DNA from: an uncultured Lachnospiraceae bacterium
Lineage (GTDB): Bacteria > Bacillota_A > Clostridia > Lachnospirales > Lachnospiraceae
Direction of reading: 5' to 3'
Assembly: GCA_910587905.1 (NCBI GenBank)
Contig: CAJUOF010000119.1
Coordinates: forward strand, 1-12,371
DNA length: 12,371 bases
The notes under the pieces were generated by a model. It was not told the origin of the DNA. It searched no databases and saw only the letters and a program-made list of their open reading frames with translations. This document shows, piece after piece, positions 1 through 6,625 of the stretch. Position 1 is the first letter of the stretch. Each line of letters begins with the position of its first letter. The position numbers and the translations under genes are program-made.

Positions 1-314
1 CGGTTCGTCTCGAAGTGGGAGAACACCTGGTAAACCGCCTTGTCCAAAGAAAGCCCGGGATTCGTCTCCCAGGCATCCACCCAGCCCTGAAACAAATGCC
101 TGATATGGCCTTTCAGGATCTCTTCCTTTGACTCAAAATTCCGGTAAAAGGAGGTCCGGCCCACGCCGGCCGCACTGCACAGTTCGCTGATGGAAATCTC
201 GTTGAGCGGTTTTTCCGCCAGCAGTGACAACAGGGCATCCGTAAGGTGCTCCCGCACGTAGGCATTGCGGCTCTCACTGCTGAACGGTGAAACACATTTC
301 GCCTTTTGTTCCAT
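1..314 (-). CDS. TetR/AcrR-family transcriptional regulator (N-terminal part; C-terminus outside window)
   Basis: The reading frame is open from an ATG at 314 to the left window edge, giving 104 residues that begin MEQKAKCVSPFSSESRNAYV. A GGAGGT ribosome binding site lies about 7 nt upstream. Residues about 17-66 form a typical TetR N-terminal helix-turn-helix: helix 1 around REHLTDALLSLLAE, then ISISELCSAAGVGRTSFYRNF with the characteristic GVGRTSFYRNF recognition helix, then the SKEEIL start of helix 4. The ligand-binding C-terminal domain is mostly missing, so no inducer can be proposed. The gene is divergent from the small ORF/hydrolase unit, and the intergenic region contains tandem 17-bp repeats. 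The usual arrangement for this family would make it a local repressor of itself and of the divergent unit; that role is inference. Confidence 0.93.
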   Translation of the reverse strand, partial: MEQKAKCVSPFSSESRNAYVREHLTDALLSLLAEKPLNEISISELCSAAGVGRTSFYRNFESKEEILKGHIRHLFQGWVDAWETNPGLSLDKAVYQVFSHFETN

Positions 315-328
315 TTTTTCTACCTCCA

Positions 329-357
329 TTGACAAACATGGATATTGCTGTTACATT
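329..357 (+). promoter_or_regulatory. candidate promoter of the membrane peptide-hydrolase unit
   Basis: A perfect -35 TTGACA (329-334) is followed after 17 bp by TACATT (352-357), four of six matches to the -10 consensus. The predicted start near 364 would lie inside the 17-bp repeat array, so a bound repressor would block it. A second possible -10, TATAGT at 399-404, has only a poor -35 (TTGTTT at 374-379, 19-bp spacing). The choice between them is uncertain. Confidence 0.4.
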
Positions 358-400
358 TGTTTTTATGTTACATTTGTTTCTCTGTTACATTTGAAACATA
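350..400. repeat. three tandem 17-bp repeats, candidate TetR operator
   Basis: Three direct copies start at 350, 367 and 384, exactly 17 bp apart. Copies 1 and 2 share GTTACATTTGTTT and copy 3 reads GTTACATTTGAAAC, an imperfect palindrome of the form GTTwCAwwTGwAAC. A further GTAACA at 403-408 is inverted relative to TGTTAC at 383-388. The array sits between the divergent TetR gene (start 314) and the small ORF (start 444), and overlaps any promoter there. Binding by the neighbouring regulator is inference from position. Confidence 0.7.
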
Positions 401-443
401 TAGTAACATAGACAAATCATTCTGTCAAGAAAGGGGATCAAAG

Positions 444-578
444 ATGACGCTGACACAAAAACGCATTCTCATTTTAGCCGTGATCATCATCGCCGCCGCC
501 GTTCTGGGGCGGCTTTCGGTGCGGGCCGTGCTGAACCTGCTGATGGGAGGCACGCTGTTTGGAGGGAATTTTCTATGA
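444..578 (+). CDS. small single-pass membrane protein (44 aa), unknown function
   Basis: ATG at 444 follows AAGGGG about 8 nt upstream. The 44-residue product begins MTLTQKRILILAVIIIAAAV, a short charged N-terminus followed by a strong hydrophobic segment (about residues 8-21), then LGRLSVRAVLNLLMGG and the end GGTLFGGNFL. The frame is open further upstream, but that extension runs through the 17-bp repeats and has no ribosome binding site, so 444 is preferred. Its stop codon overlaps the next start in an ATGA arrangement, which points to translational coupling with the hydrolase. I recognise no family. It could be a leader or accessory peptide for the hydrolase or simply a small membrane protein. 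Confidence 0.6.
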   Translation: MTLTQKRILILAVIIIAAAVLGRLSVRAVLNLLMGGTLFGGNFL

Positions 579-1579
579 AAAGAGAGAGAACGAAAAGGAG
601 GGGACGTGTGATGTGGGGATTTATTTATGTGGGCGCTTTCATCGCCCCGTTTGTCATTTCCGCCGTCGTGAAGATGAAGGCCGATCCATTTGGGGGAAAA
701 TATACGGTCCGCTGGGACAGCTCCATGGGAACGGCCTACACGGACCTTTCCTACGGGGACGGTGCCGCCAACAAGTTTGACCTTTACGTTCCCGCCGATG
801 CCGGCAGGGAAAGCTATGGCCTCGTGGTCTATCTCCATCCGGGCGGCTTCACCGCCGGCGACAAGAGCGGCGATGCCGAAATGCTCCAGTGGCTCTGCGC
901 CAAGGGCTACGTGGCGGCGAGCATCAACTACACACTGTTTAGCGAAGAAAACCCCAACGCCAACGTATACACCCAGTCCGTGGAGATCCGAGAGAGCATC
1001 CCCTTCGTGATCGCCGAGGCCAAAAAACTGGGCTACCACGTCGACAAGATGGCCATGGCCGGCGGTTCGGCGGGCCACACACTGGCCATGCTGTACGCAT
1101 ACCGCGACGCCGACACCTCGCCCGTCCCGGTGAAACTGGTATTCGGCGCCGTCGGCCCGTCCTGTTTCTATCTGGAGGACTGGATCAACATGGGAGCCGA
1201 CCCCGATCACCCGAATCCCGTGGATCCGGATACGGATTACAGCGGGATCGCCGGGCTCTTCTCCGTCATGGCCGGGAAAGAGATCACGACAGATATGTTT
1301 GCGGACGGCACTTATCTCGAACAGGTGAAAGACATTTCCGCGGCCATGTGGATCGATGAGAATTCCGCGCCCACCGTATGCGCATATGGTTCTTGGGACA
1401 AAGCGCAGGCCTTTGGCGCCTCCAAACGGCTGGACAGCGCCCTGACAGAGCACCACATCCCCCACGAATATATTGTCTTTGCACATTCCGGCCACGGCCT
1501 GCAGAATGACAATGCCAGATATGCGGAGTATATGGAAAAGATTTCCGAATACCTGAACGCCTATATGCCCATCGACTGA
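575..1579 (+). CDS. membrane-anchored alpha/beta hydrolase (esterase/lipase-like)
   Basis: The 334-residue product has an Arg/Lys-rich N-terminus and a hydrophobic segment at about 14-32 (WGFIYVGAFIAPFVISAVV), best read as a signal anchor, so the enzyme should face outward. The core matches the BD-FAE/hormone-sensitive-lipase kind of alpha/beta hydrolase. HPGG at 88-91 is the oxyanion-hole motif, GGSAG at 163-167 carries the nucleophile Ser165, Asp275 (YGSWDK) is the probable acid and His307 (HSGHG) the base. The set therefore looks complete. Substrate cannot be told; short acyl or acetyl esters on sugars or small molecules are typical of the family. ATG 575 overlaps the upstream stop and has GGAGGG 8 nt before it; an alternative ATG at 611 has AGGAGGGG 7 nt before it and would shorten the basic N-terminus by 12 residues. 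Probably controlled by the divergent TetR protein. Confidence 0.9.
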   Translation: MKRERTKRRGRVMWGFIYVGAFIAPFVISAVVKMKADPFGGKYTVRWDSSMGTAYTDLSYGDGAANKFDLYVPADAGRESYGLVVYLHPGGFTAGDKSGDAEMLQWLCAKGYVAASINYTLFSEENPNANVYTQSVEIRESIPFVIAEAKKLGYHVDKMAMAGGSAGHTLAMLYAYRDADTSPVPVKLVFGAVGPSCFYLEDWINMGADPDHPNPVDPDTDYSGIAGLFSVMAGKEITTDMFADGTYLEQVKDISAAMWIDENSAPTVCAYGSWDKAQAFGASKRLDSALTEHHIPHEYIVFAHSGHGLQNDNARYAEYMEKISEYLNAYMPID

Positions 1580-1585
1580 GGCCGC

Positions 1586-1630
1586 GGAAGGCAGGGAACA
1601 GAGAAGGAGCCTCCTTGTTCCCTGCCTTCC
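1586..1630. terminator. long hairpin between convergent genes, probable bidirectional terminator
   Basis: A perfect 15-bp stem (1586-1600 with 1616-1630) encloses a smaller AGGA/TCCT hairpin. It begins 6 nt after the hydrolase stop codon, and on the other strand one base separates it from the permease stop codon. Neither side has a clear run of T, so intrinsic termination is likely from the position and stem strength but not certain. Confidence 0.65.
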
Positions 1631-1631
1631 A

Positions 1632-4544
1632 TTATTCCATGGCCGCAAGCAGTCCTTTTGGCTTACGTCTGGCAATGACCCAAAAACCGCCGCTGACAGA
1701 TATACTCACCAGAAAAATCCCCATGAATCCGGCAAGTACAATCACTTCAGGCTGCAGCCCCATATCAAAAGAAGCATCACTTCTGATCCATTCCGCTTTC
1801 ACGGCCCCGCCGGACAAATCCGGATCATCTGTATCTTCCGTCTCCTCCTGCTCTATTCCCGCTGAGACACTTTCATAAAGCCGGCCACCCATCTGTTTCC
1901 CGAGAGGGAGCGCCACCAGAGCCGAAACACAAAAAGATACGGCAAATATGGAAACGCACTCCAAAAAATGCTGCCATAAAATGTTCCGTTTCGGGAGCCC
2001 AAAGGACATCAGGATTCCTGCCTCGTGGATGCGGTCCCGCTCCCACAATGTGAGGATCAGCGTAAGCAGAATCACACCGGCCACAGCAGCAGAAAGCAAC
2101 AGCATAAACGACATGTTTTCCAGCCGCTTTAGTGGTCCCATACTGCGCTTATATACCGCATTGTTGACAGTAACCTTTGTATGATCGGTATCAAACAGTT
2201 GAAGCGCCTCTGCCTGTTCTGCCACTTCATCCGCCTGTTCCGGATCCGTGACAAAAAAAACCGCTCCATCCGAGTAAGTACGAGCCCCTCCCGGCTGCAT
2301 ATCCTGTTTGATCTGCTGCGTGGTGGCTATATCTGTAAAGACAAAATTGGCGGGAATCGAAGATTCCGGCTTTTGCTGTGTGGCGGTCTGTTCCGGCTGC
2401 GCCTCCGCAAAAAGTCCCACAATTTCCAGTTCATATGAGGACCGGGGAGAAGACGTATCCCCTGCCAAATCTTCCGGCATCTTCAATAGGAACGAATCTC
2501 CTATCTCCAGGCCGTTTAGCCTTGCAAGCTCCCTGGAAATCAGTGCTTTTCCCCGATCCGTTTCCTCCACATGGCGCCCCTCCACCAGTTGGAAGATATC
2601 CAGGGAAAAATACTCATGCAGGCTGGTATCCGTATTCCCCAGAACCCTTGTCATATGAGATTTCCCATCCTCCTTGGCCGAAAACCTTCCTGGTTTTAGC
2701 GAAACTTCCGTATCCATGTAGCAGACATCCATTCCATTGGCCGCTTTGATACCGGTTAAAGCGCGGATTCCGTCAAACACCTCCTGGTTCACCTGGTTTT
2801 CCACATCCACTCTGCGGTAATCTGAAACGACTTTGAAATAACCTCCAATGCTCTCCCGAACCTGCGCCGCCGCGCGCCCTGTGGCAAACTGAACCGACAT
2901 TCCAAAAAGGAACAAAAAACATAGGACCAATAAGGTAAAAAAGAGCAGCGCGCTTTTCCCGATCTTCCGGGTCACATACAAAAACGCCCTTTGGTGCGCC
3001 CTTATTTCTCCTGCCCGGCAAACTCTACTGAACCTCCAGTGATAGCTGCCTGAAGATGCGCCTATGAGCGGCGGCCGCCTCCGGATCCGCAGGAAGGCGG
3101 CGGTCACAGCCCCGAAAGAAACCGTGATCATTGCCGCAAACGTCCCGGCTGCCATTCCCCCTGTCACCTCGTAGGCGAGAGGAGCCTGTCGGACGGGTGC
3201 CCTGTCTATGGAAGTACTGGTTGTGCCCGGATCGTAAGTCATACTGAAAGATGCCGCATCTTCCTTCGGATTAGTGAGTCCCGTCAATGCATCGCCAACC
3301 ATGCCCGTTACCGGGCCAGATAATGCCCAAGCCGATAAAAAGGCAATCACGGCAACCAGGCCAATCTCTGTGAGAAACTGGGCCAGAACCGTCCTCTTGC
3401 CCATTCCGAGGCAGGTCAGGATATGAATCTCCTGCTTTCTGCCCCGCATCCACATGGCGAGGATCAGCAGCAAAATCACCAGTGCACCGACGGTCATGAC
3501 CACCACCATGAGTGTAGCGAGGATTCCCATGGATAAAAGCGGCTTCGCGGCCGCCTTATAATCCTTATCATAGCGGCTGATGGTATAAAAACTCCAGTCT
3601 ACCCGCCCGTTTTTCCTGACTTCCTGCTCCACCCGGCCAAGGTCTTCCGGGTCTTCCACAAATAATATGATACTGCCAAGGAGCCTGTCCTCTTCCTCCG
3701 CCAGTACGTCTCTTCCATAAAAGGCATTATACTGTACCTGCCCCCAATGCCTCAGCTCAAAGGGGCCGTAAATCGTGTTTTCCAGAATATGCGGTTCAAA
3801 ATCCCATTCCGTGACCTGCTGTTCAAAATTGATACGGAAGATTCCCACAATCTCCGCATGGTAGGTTTCCCCATATAATTCCCCCGTCGTATTATCATAG
3901 TTGCGTCCATCGATAAAATCGCCGAGCCTCAGGCCGTTCCTTTCAGCAAGCTCCTCTGAGATCAGGATTTTTCTGGAATCTCCCATCCCCAGATGCCTTC
4001 CCTCCACAAGCTCCAGCGCGCCATTGCGAAAGTGCGGATGATCTTTACTCTCCTCCACAATACGGTAATCGTTGGCATGCATTTCCACTTTATAAGATTC
4101 TATGTATTCATCTGTGTCTCCGGGATCCGTTTTTCTGATCTGCTCTGACTCTTCAAGATATTTTGTACAATAGCCGGGATGAAGCTCCAGTCCGGTGTAC
4201 ATCGTTTCAGCCCCCTGCTCGCCAAAATAGCCTCCGGCGCCTTCGATGGAGGTAAGTTCCTCCGCCGCCGACTCCGTAATCAGCGGAAGCTTCAGGGTAC
4301 GGACGATTTCCCCTTTGTCGTTGTAACTGATGTCGTAGATCCGATCCCCGGAGAGCTCAGCCATCCTTATTTCCAGTCCGGTGGAAATGCTTTTCCTCAT
4401 ATCCTGGGCCGCCCTGTCCGCACTGGAGCGGATCGAAAGCCCCACCAGTATAAAAAGCCCCATGGCAAACAGAATCAAATACAGCAAAATACTTCTTACC
4501 TTTTTTCTGAAAAGATAAAGGCAGGATCTCCTGATCACACTCAT
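1632..4544 (-). CDS. FtsX/MacB-like ABC transporter permease with two tandem permease halves
   Basis: I place the start at ATG 4544, with GGAGGGG 4 nt upstream, rather than the open frame further 5'; this gives 970 residues. Hydrophobic segments lie near 20-36, 338-365, 390-415, 462-485, then 530-552, 811-834, 860-882 and 933-958. This is two copies of the one-plus-three layout of FtsX-type permeases, each with a large extracytoplasmic domain (about 40-335 and 555-808). The two extracytoplasmic domains share a recognisable element, LVEGRH followed by ISEELAERNGLRLGD in the first and ISRELARLNGLEIGD in the second, showing internal duplication. Cytoplasmic loops EIHILTCLGMGKR and EAGILMSFGLPKR are the usual coupling segments that contact an ABC ATPase. 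No ATPase gene is visible nearby, so it must be encoded elsewhere. Members of this superfamily work in peptide export, lipoprotein release, antimicrobial peptide resistance or cell wall hydrolase control; I cannot choose among them. Monocistronic by its own promoter and flanking terminators. Confidence 0.88.
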   Translation of the reverse strand: MSVIRRSCLYLFRKKVRSILLYLILFAMGLFILVGLSIRSSADRAAQDMRKSISTGLEIRMAELSGDRIYDISYNDKGEIVRTLKLPLITESAAEELTSIEGAGGYFGEQGAETMYTGLELHPGYCTKYLEESEQIRKTDPGDTDEYIESYKVEMHANDYRIVEESKDHPHFRNGALELVEGRHLGMGDSRKILISEELAERNGLRLGDFIDGRNYDNTTGELYGETYHAEIVGIFRINFEQQVTEWDFEPHILENTIYGPFELRHWGQVQYNAFYGRDVLAEEEDRLLGSIILFVEDPEDLGRVEQEVRKNGRVDWSFYTISRYDKDYKAAAKPLLSMGILATLMVVVMTVGALVILLLILAMWMRGRKQEIHILTCLGMGKRTVLAQFLTEIGLVAVIAFLSAWALSGPVTGMVGDALTGLTNPKEDAASFSMTYDPGTTSTSIDRAPVRQAPLAYEVTGGMAAGTFAAMITVSFGAVTAAFLRIRRRPPLIGASSGSYHWRFSRVCRAGEIRAHQRAFLYVTRKIGKSALLFFTLLVLCFLFLFGMSVQFATGRAAAQVRESIGGYFKVVSDYRRVDVENQVNQEVFDGIRALTGIKAANGMDVCYMDTEVSLKPGRFSAKEDGKSHMTRVLGNTDTSLHEYFSLDIFQLVEGRHVEETDRGKALISRELARLNGLEIGDSFLLKMPEDLAGDTSSPRSSYELEIVGLFAEAQPEQTATQQKPESSIPANFVFTDIATTQQIKQDMQPGGARTYSDGAVFFVTDPEQADEVAEQAEALQLFDTDHTKVTVNNAVYKRSMGPLKRLENMSFMLLLSAAVAGVILLTLILTLWERDRIHEAGILMSFGLPKRNILWQHFLECVSIFAVSFCVSALVALPLGKQMGGRLYESVSAGIEQEETEDTDDPDLSGGAVKAEWIRSDASFDMGLQPEVIVLAGFMGIFLVSISVSGGFWVIARRKPKGLLAAME

Positions 4545-4621
4545 AACACCCCTCCAACATGGCCTCTCTGAAAAATTCCTGCAGCGCCACAAGGCCCTGC
4601 GTATCGCTTCTTCCTATTTTT

Positions 4622-4650
4622 ATTATATCCTACTCCCCACCCATACTCAA
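4622..4650 (-). promoter_or_regulatory. housekeeping promoter of the FtsX-like permease
   Basis: On the minus strand TTGAGT (4645-4650) is followed by exactly 17 bp and a perfect TATAAT (4622-4627). The predicted start is near 4615, giving a leader of about 70 nt before ATG 4544. Confidence 0.75.
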
Positions 4651-4667
4651 CCGAAAAAAGCGCGCAG

Positions 4668-4713
4668 AAAAAAACCGGCAGGTCTGGCGAATCCATGCCA
4701 AACCATGCCGGTT
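4668..4713 (-). terminator. strong intrinsic terminator after the spoIIQ-like gene
   Basis: On the minus strand AACCGGCA (4706-4713) pairs with TGCCGGTT (4673-4680), and inside it GGTTTGGC (4697-4704) pairs with GCCAGACC (4681-4688) with one G-U pair. The stem of about 16 bp runs directly into seven T. It starts 4 nt after the stop codon at 4718 and isolates the sporulation genes from the permease. Confidence 0.92.
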
Positions 4714-4717
4714 CTTT

Positions 4718-5527
4718 TCAATCCTCTGCGTAATCCACAAAATCCAGCGGATCAATGGGGGCGCCGTCCTTCGTCATCTGAAGGTACAGGTTGACGCCCT
4801 CCACCACATAATACTTGGTAGGGGAAGCCAGCGTCCCCACTTGCATGCCCGCCTCCAGGTAATCGCCAGGGTTTACCTGGGGCTCGGCAAGCTGTCCGTA
4901 GGTAAGCTCATAGCCATTTCCCAGATCCAGAGTTACGTAATTCCCGATCTCCGCATCGGTGCCCACCACCTTCACGATGGCGTCCGCCGCCGCAGTCACC
5001 GGCATTCCCACTTCGCCCTGAATCAGCACTGCCGGATTGCATTTATACAGATCCAGCGTGGGGAAATAGACGGTCTTGTCCATGGAATATTCCATGATCA
5101 CATTTCCAAGGGCCGGCCAGACAAGGCCGTTCTCCGCCTGAAAATTCACCGTCTGTACCTGAGATACCGCCGCCGGAGCCTCCGAAGGGGCCTCTGCCTC
5201 CTCTGAGGCGGCAGTCTCCTCCCTGCGTGCTTCCAGGGTGGAAGCCTCCGTCACAGGTTCCCTCTCCTTTGTTTCCGCAGGCGTGGTCTCTCTCGCTTCT
5301 TTTACAGTCTCTTTCGTCTCTGTCACGGCTTTCGTCGTCTCTTCCTTTGTACCTGTCGTTTCGTCGTCATTCCATAAGAGTTGTTCGGAAGAACCCTCAG
5401 ACTCTACGTGCTTTCGGTTCTCTTCATCCTTCCTGCCCGTTCCCTGCCACACCAACACTCCGGCGACGGCACTCACGGTAACAAGACACCCCAGCAGCAT
5501 GACCAGCAATCCTTGTTTCTTTTTCAC
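4718..5527 (-). CDS. spoIIQ: SpoIIQ-like forespore engulfment protein with degenerate LytM (M23) domain
   Basis: The start is GTG 5527, chosen because AGGTG lies 6 nt upstream; an in-frame GTG at 5536 has no ribosome binding site. The 269-residue product has a short Lys-rich N-terminus, one membrane helix (about 5-28), a Glu/Thr/Ala-rich low-complexity linker (about 30-128) and a LytM-type domain (about 133-265). Fold landmarks are GMPVTAAADAIV, YVTLDLGNGYELTY and a conserved tail ending PIDPLDF. The residues an active M23 endopeptidase needs are missing: the HxxxD region reads LYKCNPAV, the usual YxHL is YGQL (210-213) and the HLHFE end is NLYLQM (246-251). It should therefore be structural. 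SpoIIQ spans the forespore membrane and binds mother-cell SpoIIIAH in the intermembrane space during engulfment. Position directly after spoIID matches clostridial gene order as I recall it, and a sigma-F-like promoter precedes it. It could instead be another inactive LytM protein. Confidence 0.78.
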   Translation of the reverse strand: MKKKQGLLVMLLGCLVTVSAVAGVLVWQGTGRKDEENRKHVESEGSSEQLLWNDDETTGTKEETTKAVTETKETVKEARETTPAETKEREPVTEASTLEARREETAASEEAEAPSEAPAAVSQVQTVNFQAENGLVWPALGNVIMEYSMDKTVYFPTLDLYKCNPAVLIQGEVGMPVTAAADAIVKVVGTDAEIGNYVTLDLGNGYELTYGQLAEPQVNPGDYLEAGMQVGTLASPTKYYVVEGVNLYLQMTKDGAPIDPLDFVDYAED

Positions 5528-5544
5528 GATAATCACCTCGGTAT

Positions 5545-5574
5545 TATTCTTGCCCGATTACCGCGTCCTATTCA
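5545..5574 (-). promoter_or_regulatory. candidate sigma-F (forespore) promoter of the spoIIQ-like gene
   Basis: On the minus strand the 10-mer GGCAAGAATA (5545-5554) fits the Bacillus sigma-F -10 consensus GGNRANANTW at every position. GAATA (5569-5573) lies 14 bp upstream as a four-of-five match to the -35 GYATA. The predicted start near 5538 leaves a leader of only about 11 nt, with the ribosome binding site at its 5' end, which is tight and slightly weakens the call. Confidence 0.6.
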
Positions 5575-5596
5575 AAAATTAACTGGGCATTTCTGG

Positions 5597-6547
5597 TCAT
5601 GCAGGAAATTTCTCCTGTATCTCGGATTCTCCCAACGTCCCGATCGTAATATTCTGAAAATAATAGTTTAAAATCGCCGCTGCATCTTTCCCTTCCAAAG
5701 CTAGTTTGTTGGCTCCCCACTGGCTCACACCATAGCCATGCCCGGAACCTTTCACGACAAACTTGAGACTGCCCTCCGTCTGGGAGACGGAAAATGCCGC
5801 GGAGGGAAGAGAAAGGGCGGCCGCAAGCTCATCTCCGGTGTAGGCTTCTGTGCCAACCATGACCTGGGTCACATAGCCGGCGCCGTCCCTGGATACGATC
5901 TGCAAACCAAGCGCTTCCCCGTTCCCAAGACTCTGTCCCCGAATGGCGCTTATGCCGGCGGCCAGCTCTGATTCGAAATATGTTTTGATGGTCACATAGT
6001 TTTCCATATCCACATCCAGACCGCCGTCCACACTTTTCAGATAAGGAAATGCCTCGCCTCCCTCCCTGGTCATTCCTGCGCTGGCTCGGTGGAACATGGC
6101 GTCTGCAAGGCTCCCCTCATAGAGGACGACCTGCCCGGCCGTCTCGGAAGCCGCCGCCTCAAACTTTTCCTCATATGCGGCGAAGTCCTCTCCCCACTCC
6201 TTTTTTCGCCCGGCTGAATCCAGGTATGTACAGTGCAGTTCTGCCTCCGAAATCCGATCCGCCTCCCCAAGCGCCTTATAAAGATACGTCCTGGCTAAGA
6301 TCAACTGAACCTTCACCGCATCCTTTTCATAATTTCCCGGAACCTGAGAGGCCGCTACGCCAATCGCATATTCCTCCAGATCGATCTCTTCCTTTCCATA
6401 GGCGCTCTCCCGCAAAATTACCTTTCCGCTCTTTCCGATCACCTTCGGTTCCCGCGAAATACTTCCGCTCACAAAAAGGGTAACTATATAGGGAAACAAA
6501 AAGAGAAGGATTGTCCCAATAAGGACCGTGGAATAACTCTTTTTCAT
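5597..6547 (-). CDS. spoIID: stage II sporulation protein D, with Gln at the catalytic Glu position
   Basis: ATG 6547 follows AAAGGAG by 7 nt. The 316-residue product has one N-terminal membrane helix (about 7-28) and a SpoIID domain. Family landmarks are LEEYAIGVAASQVP (57-70), KVQLILARTYLYKA (79-92), FHRASAGMT (152-160), PYLKSVD (168-174) and the C-terminal signature GSGHGYGVSQWGANKLALEG (267-286). SpoIID is the mother-cell lytic transglycosylase that, with SpoIIM and SpoIIP, cleaves peptidoglycan so the mother cell membrane can engulf the forespore. In the known enzymes the helix reads ASEMP, with Glu as catalytic acid; here the ungapped equivalent is SQVP with Gln68 (codon CAG at 6344-6346). 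SpoIID normally belongs to the sigma-E regulon; I see only a weak CATAGAAA-like -10 upstream. A 69-nt gap separates it from the spoIIQ-like gene. Confidence 0.92.
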   Translation of the reverse strand: MKKSYSTVLIGTILLFLFPYIVTLFVSGSISREPKVIGKSGKVILRESAYGKEEIDLEEYAIGVAASQVPGNYEKDAVKVQLILARTYLYKALGEADRISEAELHCTYLDSAGRKKEWGEDFAAYEEKFEAAASETAGQVVLYEGSLADAMFHRASAGMTREGGEAFPYLKSVDGGLDVDMENYVTIKTYFESELAAGISAIRGQSLGNGEALGLQIVSRDGAGYVTQVMVGTEAYTGDELAAALSLPSAAFSVSQTEGSLKFVVKGSGHGYGVSQWGANKLALEGKDAAAILNYYFQNITIGTLGESEIQEKFPA

Positions 6548-6625
6548 AAAAAAACTCCTTTGGCCTGTCTTAGAACAGTTTACGCCAGAGAAGTCTTTTC
6601 TATGATTGAATTTTCTTTTTGAATT

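Noticed and set aside
425..1675. 416-residue minus-strand ORF antisense to the hydrolase
   Set aside because: It is the shadow of a GC-rich gene with clear alpha/beta hydrolase motifs; its protein shows no recognisable family and has no good start site.
4357..4590. 77-residue minus-strand ORF (MALQEFFREAMLEG...) overlapping the start of the permease gene in another frame
   Set aside because: It overlaps clear FtsX-type coding sequence, lacks a ribosome binding site, and its downstream half is an out-of-frame reading of the permease.
5236..5440. repetitive Glu/Thr-coding stretch in the spoIIQ-like gene that might look like a tandem repeat
   Set aside because: There is no regular period at the DNA level; it is the low-complexity linker between the membrane helix and the LytM domain.
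6590..6625. sigma-E-like promoter (CATAGAAA) upstream of spoIID
   Set aside because: The -10 is only a partial match and no ATA-type -35 lies at the right spacing, so I could not support it as a feature although spoIID is expected to be under sigma-E.
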